Below, one piece after another: positions 57,401 through 64,000 of a DNA stretch of 64,000 nt; within the stretch, counting starts at the first letter, position 1, and the number at the start of each line of letters is the position of its first letter. Source of the stretch: Excoecaria cochinchinensis. Its lineage: Eukaryota; Streptophyta; Magnoliopsida; Malpighiales; Euphorbiaceae. The notes beneath the pieces are model-generated. The model saw nothing but the letters and a program-made list of their open reading frames with translations. It had not been told where the DNA came from and did not search any database. Location of the stretch: positions 1,204,001-1,268,000 of the forward strand of contig CANTUQ010000070.1 of NCBI GenBank assembly GCA_947683425.1. The letters run 5' to 3'. The translations under genes were made by a program, and so were the position numbers.

Positions 57401-58243
57401 AATATGATAAATTAACATGTATATGAATGCGAGTTTGAATTACTGAATACGACGGTTGAAGTATATGTATATTAATATGAATATGTATTGTTAGTTATTA
57501 AGACTAAGTATACCGATTTGCATACTTATGAATGTAATTTTAAACTAGCATATGTGACAAATTTAATACGATGCTATATAGTTCCCTTATTGTTAGCTAT
57601 CGTAGTAACTTCGGTATATTAAAATGTGTTTACATTCTTGGTATGACATTTGGTTGTGTTAATCATATGAGTATATGACCGCAGTTAGGAACATTTGGAA
57701 TGCGTGGCTATTGTATAAAGCATGTATAATTATCTGGTATGACTTTATGCATTCGCTGTTGTGTATGTGTTATACTTTGGCGACCGTTGTGAATGGCCGT
57801 CTATATTTTTGTATACTCTCCCCACTAAGCGTTATCGCTTAGCACGGGCTCTTTTTCCCGTGCAGGTGGCAGGTTTGCTTCTGTTCGAGTCGCGCATCTG
57901 CAGAGTCGGCCACATAGGAGCTAGAAGTTTTATATCTTGTTCAGCTTTTGTACTTTGGGATTTTTTTGAATATCTGTGTAATATGTATAAGTAATAATAT
58001 GTAAAGAGAATGATGTAATATTTCAGGCTCCTATTGTATGATTGTAAAATTGTAGATGTGTATGTTTTCGTTTAAAATATGCGCGTTTATGAATATGTAT
58101 GTTCAGATTTTTGCTCCTTAAAAGTTTTAATTCTTTCGTAATTATATACGCTTTGTATCATTTCTGTTCGGTAACACACCTACTCGTACGGCTTTCTACT
58201 CCCTTGCGGATGGGTTCGCCTACGTATGGGTTGGGGTGTTACA
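54405..58243 (+). repeat. 5' LTR, 3839 bp
   Basis: Complete LTR with TG/CA ends and an extended inverted terminus TGTAACACCCC / GGGGTGTTACA. Open frames inside it (for example 54745-55038, which reappears at 62974) are conserved only because the LTRs are copies. It contains the GC-rich palindrome cluster at 56333-56680. Confidence 0.9.
56333..56680. repeat. Cluster of TCGCGA/GCGCGAC palindromes
   Basis: Within 350 bases the words CTGTCGCGA, GTCGCGAGCGCGACAG and TCGCGATCGCGA recur about a dozen times in both orientations, for example CTGTCGCGAGCGCGACAG near 56351 and 56640. A single pair also lies at 55776-55812. The surrounding LTR is AT-rich and nearly free of CpG, so the island stands out. 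It may form hairpins or serve as binding sites (CGCG is the core of CAMTA sites in plants). Confidence 0.8.
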
Positions 58244-58248
58244 TTTAG

Positions 58249-58260
58249 TGGTATCAGAGC
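58249..58260 (+). promoter_or_regulatory. Primer-binding site of the large Gypsy element
   Basis: TGGTATCAGAGC, initiator tRNA-Met type, five bases after the 5' LTR. Confidence 0.88.
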
Positions 58261-58398
58261 ATACGATTCTGGTTGCCTTATTTGTTTGAGTATCGAGTTT
58301 TTTGTATGTTACTCATTGTGTGTCAAGTCTTCGTTTAAGAGTCAGTTTTGTGTCGTGGCCTAATGCAAATGTGTCTTGTCCTGTGTGTGTTGTGTTAG

Positions 58399-58914
58399 AT
58401 GGAGTCCGACCCTAGTGAGAAGGTGGGCGAGACGACAGATAGTGTGAACCCAGTTAGTGTTGGTCAGAGTATTTCCGAACATCCTCGGGCTAGGGATTTT
58501 GGTTCTGTTTCCGATGATAGGGTACTAGTGCGAGGGTTGATTCGGATTTTGGATAGGTTGACTACACCTCATGTTCCTCAAGATTTTGCTCAAAAAGGAC
58601 TTCAGAAGAGAAAAACGTCGAGCAAAGAGGTACCAGCGGGTAAAAAGATTCGAGAAGTTCCAGTATGCCAATTCTGTCAGAAGCAACATTGGGGTCCTTA
58701 TCGGAAACTCACTGGAGCTTGTTTCCGATGTGGTAGCAAGCCCATCAGCTTGTCGATTGTCCGAAGTCAAGAGAGAATCTAGCTCGGCAAGCTAGGAAGG
58801 ATATGGAGGATTTGCTTAGAGCCACTCGTGGGCCAACAAAACTTGTTGAGCACCGTAGTGTAGTAACAGAGCCTGCAGAACCTTCTGGTAAGTTTTGTTT
58901 TAAGGTGTTTGAGT
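58399..58914 (+). pseudogene. Gag remnant with frameshifted zinc knuckle
   Basis: Starts with an ATG (MESDPSEKVGETTDS). It then jumps from an N-terminal region to the basic linker KKIREVPVCQFCQKQHWG and the zinc knuckle CFRCGSK, skipping the usual gag core. After CGSK the frame shifts; HQLVDCPKSRENLA continues in another frame to about 58914. Hence it is deleted and frameshifted. Everything after it up to the 3' tail of the element is missing. Confidence 0.82.
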
Positions 58915-60110
58915 AAAGTTGTTTTAGTAATCTGAGGTGGAAGGTGTGACGCGCGCCGATGGTACCCAGCAAGGGCCCTCGCTTTGAATCCACTTTAGGA
59001 TTCGAGGTATGAGGGTTCGCGTCTTTTGATCATGGGCACCACGAGGCATCGTCGGTGCGTCTCTCCCAATAGAACATTGGGGAGACCCACCTAGCCTAAT
59101 GGCACCTAGAGGCACCTTTTGAGGTATCATGGAGTCGCCACCCAATTCCAAAGAGTTGGAAAAAGGTCTCTCACCTCTTGTTGGTCGAGACCAGAGATCC
59201 GATGTTCGGAACTTCCCTCTTATTTATGCTTTGGTTAAGTATAAGTGGGTTTTTAACTTCTTAAAATTATATCTCTCATCTCACACGAGCGATGCATTTA
59301 ATTAAATAGCGCATTAAAAGAAAGTAAATAAAAGCGATAAAGCAATAGACAGAGAAAGCGATAAATGAAAGCGGTAAACACGCAAGCACGCAATTACAAG
59401 AGAAATAGGGGCAGAAAACAACCCCCATTGAAAGGAATTAAAGCTATAAATGGGACAGAATACAATCCCCAAAAATGAATAAAGTTGCCCCAAAATTAAT
59501 TACAAGGGCCCCAAAAAAATGGACTTGAATTTTAAACACTCACACAAGATCGAAATAAAAAGACATGCATAAATCGGGACATTATTTTAGGAACATTGGT
59601 TCCTTCGCACTTGTTCAAAATTTAGGAACATTGGTTCCTTCGTTTTAATTTAAAGAGGGTTCGAAGAGTCGTTTTGATTTGTTTGGAGAAAACCGGGATG
59701 AGTGATCCCATTTTATTGAAAATTAACTCTTCATTTTAGTTGTGATGTTTTGATGGTTGGGCTAAAATAAGGGACATTGGTCCCAATTTTATTATTGAAA
59801 AACTCAATTTAGTTGTAAAAGTATTTTTGTGACTTTTTATCTCACGCGTGCACAAATAAAATAATTATTTACAAATAAACACACAAAAGGATGGGGAATT
59901 AGAGAGATCTCACAGAACCGATGTGTCCGTCTACGCATCGCGACCCATCCGGGGAGTCGCAGGGCGCTCACATAGCCCGACTCAAATTAAAACTCATATA
60001 AAAATCAACACCAAAAAGAATATTAGTAACAACTCCAAAAATTAATCAGATGAAGACAATATAATGATAATAATAAAATCATAACAAATAATCATGGCAT
60101 GGTAACAACA

Positions 60111-60114
60111 ATAA

Positions 60115-60172
<58 letters not shown>

Positions 60173-60373
60173 GACAATGATAATAAATAATAGTGAATAT
60201 AATATAAATAAATATGATAATAATAATAATAAATAATAACAATAATAAAAATAACAATAAAATAATAATATGTAATAACTGTTAATAACAAACTATATTA
60301 GTAACAACAAAATAATTAATAACGGCAATAATAATAGAACAAATAATAATAATAGTAATAATAGTTAGACAGG

Positions 60374-60431
<58 letters not shown>

Positions 60432-60448
60432 ACTACATGGCAGCAACC

Positions 60449-60490
<42 letters not shown>
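60111..60490. repeat. (AAT)n microsatellites
   Basis: Long runs of AAT at about 60111-60171, 60375-60429 and 60451-60491, with related ATA-rich sequence between. Apparent minus-strand frames rich in Leu and Ile are artefacts of these runs. Confidence 0.92.
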
Positions 60491-60492
<2 letters not shown>

Positions 60493-61398
60493 ACAGAAGC
60501 AAATAATAGTGATTACACATATTAAATCAAATACTAGTGGTAAAACCAATAAATGGTAGTGATAATGGCAAAAATGAATATAATGATGACAGTGCACATA
60601 AACATAAAAGAACACAATGATAATGAGGACAATAATAATAATAATAATATAAATGGCAACGAGAAATAAAAAGGAAATCAACTTGAAACAAACAAATAAT
60701 ACATCAACAGTAATATTGATCACATTAAAATGCCAAAAATAAATAATAGATGTGGTAATAATGGTAAAAATAATATCTAACAACAATAAATAGTATACAA
60801 AAAAAAATAAATGAGAACAAGTCCAAAAATGTTTACCCTCAGAATTTTTTGGATCGGAGAAACGATGTCTCGATTGATTTTCCTTGTCGGATTTGTGATG
60901 ATAAATATTTGAAGAAAATGTAGAAATTAATATTTTGAAATAAAATCAAGAAAATATTTTGATAAAAAATATTTTTGGTGGATGATTTGAGCAAAGGAAA
61001 TTGATTTTTCAAGCTCAAATCACTCAAAAAAATGGATTATGTATTTTTTATGAAGAAAAATAAATAGATTAAAGATTGAGAAGAGGAAGATGAACTTAAG
61101 AAAATTTAGAAGAAGGAATTGAAGAAGAGATTCAGTTGCTGGAGAGAAGAAAATTTGAGAGAAAAGTAAAACCAATCCCTTGAAAAAAAATAATTGCCCT
61201 CCTCGAAAATGAACCTCAATTCCTATTCTATTTTCCTGGTCTCTGATCAAAGAGGAAAGGGACAGAAAAACTTTATTTTTAATTAACCCAAATTAGTATA
61301 AAATCATGAAAGGAAGCCGGTGAGAAAATAGCTGAAGAAAGCAGAGACGGTGCGCGCAAAAATGCGCGCGCGGTGCCCTCGATACCACGCGACTGCGC

Positions 61399-61439
61399 GG
61401 TACCACGCGACCACTTTAAGGAAGTGGTCGCGTGGTACC
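61399..61439. repeat. Perfect hairpin, 18-bp arms
   Basis: GGTACCACGCGACCACTT, a 5-base loop TAAGG, then the exact complement. The arm words (GGTACCAC, CACGCG) recur in shorter palindromes through 61490. Confidence 0.9.
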
Positions 61440-61490
61440 ACTTCCTTAAAGTGGTACCACGCGTAAGTGGTACCACGCGAGGTACCACTT

Positions 61491-61536
61491 GCCACTTTTA
61501 TAAAGTGGCCAAAAATGGCCACTTTATAAAAGTGGC
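61491..61536. repeat. Perfect hairpin, 20-bp arms
   Basis: GCCACTTTTATAAAGTGGCC, a 6-base AAAAAT loop, then the exact complement. Each arm is itself nearly palindromic and contains TATAAA, so a promoter role in the LTR is possible. Confidence 0.9.
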
Positions 61537-61968
61537 AGGAGGCCAAACAAAACAAAAGGAAATTTTTAATTTCCTTTTAATTTTTTTTTTTAAAATTTTT
61601 TTTTTAAATCTTTTTTTTAATTAAACCAATTAATTAATTTAACAACTAATTTCTTTTCTTAATTAAATCAATTACTTAATTTATTCAATTAAATTAAGAA
61701 AACTAATTTAATTCCCGCTTTTTTTTAAATTAAATTAATTAATTAATTCAGTTCAATTAAATAACTAATTTAATTTTTTTTATCAAATTAACACTTTTCA
61801 ATAATATTATTTTTGGAATTAGAATTAATAATAATTTTTTTATGATAAAAAAAAGGATATCGACAAGGAAAACATCATTTTTGACATCTCTGCCCGTAGA
61901 TCGGTATCATTCTCATCATCGGGTAATTCTGATCTTGGACCGTCTCGGGACCCGGTGTCTACAGAAGG

Positions 61969-62633
61969 GTATTTAGATTCCATAAGGTTTTGGTAGTACT
62001 CTATATACCTGTCAGCTATCTCCAGAAAAGTATTTGAATAAAAGCATATTAAATCATGGGGATGGGACTAAATGCATCATTACAACATTACTTGCATTTC
62101 CTCAGCATCATTCTGCATACATGAGCCATCTCATTTTCATTGCATCATCATCCCTTTGACCATTCATGAAAAGTATTTGTATATGTGTTTTGATTGAGAG
62201 AAAGCTGACAGGGTGTACGTGTACTATTTGCTATTAGGAACAAGAGTAGTAGGGGTAAGTATAAGCAAATAAGTGGATGGAATTACGGACTTCTGTATAA
62301 GATGATTAAATAATAGGTACTGTAAGATTGATGTGATAGTTTAAAAGTGAATGTGTGATCGATTTTGCATTTAAAAGACGAGAAGTGTTATGAGAAAGGA
62401 GTTAAGTGGAAAGATTGACATGATGGTGATAGAATGCAAACGATCTGTAACTCAAAATTATGGAGATGTTTTTTTTTAGTGAGAAGGATTTCTACTATAT
62501 GTCCTGATTCTAGTAAAAAATGACTTGGATAGTATGATGTTAATGTGTGAATGTTAGTAATAAAGATTTTGAAATTCAGAAAATCGGATATAAGTGAATT
62601 TCGAGGACGAAATTCTTTTAAGGAGGGTAGATT
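61969..62633 (+). other. 3' internal tail of the large Gypsy element
   Basis: Remnant between the former end of pol and the 3' LTR. It ends with a sequence typical of the group (TTTCGAGGACGAAATTC) and a purine tract AAGGAGGGTAGAT just before the LTR. No domain remains. Confidence 0.7.
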
Positions 62634-64000
62634 TGTAACACCCCAAATCGGGCCTAGTCGGAATCGGCAAGCTAAGTCTGTTAAGTGAAGGGTATTTCGT
62701 TAATTTTTGCATGAGTAATATGGATAATAAGGATTTAGTTGCTAAGAACTTAATTAAATAAAATAATTAAAGGAATTATTATGGTGTAATAGTAGTGTAT
62801 GGTAGTAGGATGTTAATGGGCTAAGAGATTTCATTGAGTGATTTATGAGCATGGTACCTTGGAGATATTTGCATAAAAGAAATAAGTATCAAGTGGATTA
62901 TGGGTATGGAACTAAGGATGTAGGATATTTTATGAGAAGTGATTTAATGTGTGTATGTGTATGGTGACTAGAATTGAGAAGTCAAAGTGAACCATGTGGA
63001 CCTATAGGAAGTGGACAAGTGGAATTGGGTAGGTGTGCATTTAATGTGAAAGAAAGACAAAGTGAAAGGGAGAGTGAGTCCCCGTTTTTGCCCTCTCATC
63101 TTCCCTATTCTCCATTTCTTTTCCTTTTCTTCCCTTTCCTTGCTCATTCACTTGGTTTTGAGTGAGTTAGAATTGGTTTGGTGGAGTTTGGGAAGTAAAT
63201 GTAAAGAGGTAAGTTAGGGTTTTAGGGTTCTTACTTTTGAGTTCTTTTCTTCTTCTAATTTTGTTTAAGTTATGGTTTAAATTAAGTATTGTGGGTTTGT
63301 TTGTGCAAGTGATTGATGTTAAGAAGAAGCAAAGTAAAGGAAAAGAGAAGATTTAAAGCTTGAAGAGAACCGCTATTGTTCAACAAAAGGTTTGGGAATT
63401 TGATTCTTACATTTGAGTTTTAATTTGTCTTTGCCCTAAATTCTTCTTGGATTAGGAATATACATTTGTATATGATTTCCAGTAAATTGAGTGTGTTGAT
63501 ATGAGTTTTATACATGTATTTACTTTGATAAATGTATTAATAATGCATGAAGTGGCTTAAGTTGAAGGTGTGTGAGAATTGGAAGTGAAGTGTGTAATTG
63601 GGGTAAACCCTGTTTCGTTCTCATCTGACCCTTGTGCAATTTTTTTATCATAAGTATAGTTTTAGAACTCCAAACCATGCGATTATTGCGCCATTAGAAC
63701 CATTACTTCCATCTCTTTAAAAGTCTTAGAAATAGCCTTGGGCAAATTCTTGCTCTAAGACCATGAAATTTGGATAAAGCCGTAGTGTTTCTTTTTATGT
63801 CGGGTTATTTGACCAGTATAGATTGTGGAGTTTATATCTCGAGTTCTAGATGTCCAATTGACCTGAAACTTGTTCCTTTTGAAATTTCAGACGTAGGGGA
63901 ACATTTGTTAAGAAGACCACTTTTCCTAAAAATGAGGTTTAGAGGTCGGTTTTCGCGATACTAGTTTATAGTAGAAAGCAGTCTGGTTTGGTAGCTGAGG
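62634..64000 (+). repeat. 3' LTR, first 1367 bp (cut by window end)
   Basis: Aligns with 54405-55770 with scattered substitutions and single-base indels. The right end and the TSD lie outside the window. Confidence 0.9.

Larger units (their letters stand above)
58945..61963. mobile_element. Solo LTR, 3019 bp, nested in the deleted Gypsy element
   Basis: Begins TGTGACGCGCGCC and ends GGTGTCTACA, flanked by the 5-bp repeat GAAGG (58940-58944 and 61964-61968). No second copy and no coding region, so it is best read as a solo LTR left by unequal recombination of a large LTR retrotransposon. It carries several (AAT)n tracts and GC-rich hairpins near its right part. Orientation not determined. Confidence 0.75.
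54405..64000 (+). mobile_element. Internally deleted Ty3/Gypsy element with 3.84-kb LTRs (runs off the window)
   Basis: LTR starts TGTAACACCCCAAATCGGG at 54405 and again at 62634; the first ends GGGGTGTTACA at 58243. A PBS TGGTATCAGAGC follows at 58249. Between the LTRs only gag remnants and the 3' end of the polyprotein region remain (about 1.4 kb after subtracting the solo LTR at 58945-61963). Long LTRs, the initiator-Met PBS and the ending 'gaggacgaaattc...aaggagggtagat' fit chromoviruses of the Del/Tekay group; that assignment is from recall. No protease, RT or integrase is present, so it is non-autonomous. Confidence 0.88.

Noticed and set aside
60042..60786. Leu/Ile-rich minus-strand frames resembling membrane proteins
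   Set aside because: They are translations of (AAT)n microsatellites.
61304..61624. Open frames on both strands around the hairpins of the solo LTR
   Set aside because: They are explained by inverted-repeat sequence; no homology or start context.

Overview
The window is nuclear DNA of a flowering plant, very probably a eudicot. It is AT-rich and low in gene density. It carries plant-type nested retrotransposons, MITEs and a coiled-coil NLR resistance gene family with introns. I could not name the species.

The host backbone is a tandem duplication. Copy 1 starts near 2845 and carries a CC-NB-LRR gene of the RPS2/RPS5-like (At4g27190-like) type in four recognisable exons (3536-22035). It is a pseudogene: a one-base deletion in the P-loop codons, a lost splice acceptor, a premature stop and a missing 3' part. 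Copy 2 starts near 37905 and carries the intact paralogue (38470-51266, five proposed exons, about 1497 residues). Comparing the two copies gives related empty sites for several insertions.

Copy 1 is loaded with insertions. A CACTA-like element (about 235-2628) lies upstream and holds one exon of the plastid nitrogen sensor PII plus a MULE-type MITE. A Tourist-like MITE sits in intron 1. A 10.3-kb Ty3/Gypsy element of the Tat type (9498-19816, minus strand, dual RNase H) sits in intron 2 and carries a three-exon antisense gene. Downstream are a hAT-like element, a MITE, a young Ty1/Copia element (24317-29278), an intron-containing dienelactone hydrolase pseudogene (30131-31711) and a Copia remnant (about 33336-34165).

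Copy 2 carries a 2.6-kb composite insertion with a LINE remnant, a Tourist-like MITE, a hAT-like element, and in intron 2 a tandem TRIM: four 152-bp LTRs with three internal spacers. The TRIM primer-binding region matches that of the Tat element 27 kb away, which suggests it used that family's machinery.

From 52.3 kb onward the DNA is repeat. There is a (TA)n tract, an AT-rich degenerate satellite, and a deleted Gypsy element with 3.84-kb LTRs (54405 to beyond the window end) that contains a 3.0-kb solo LTR (58945-61963). Two odd GC-rich structures lie here: a cluster of TCGCGA palindromes inside the large LTR and perfect hairpins inside the solo LTR.
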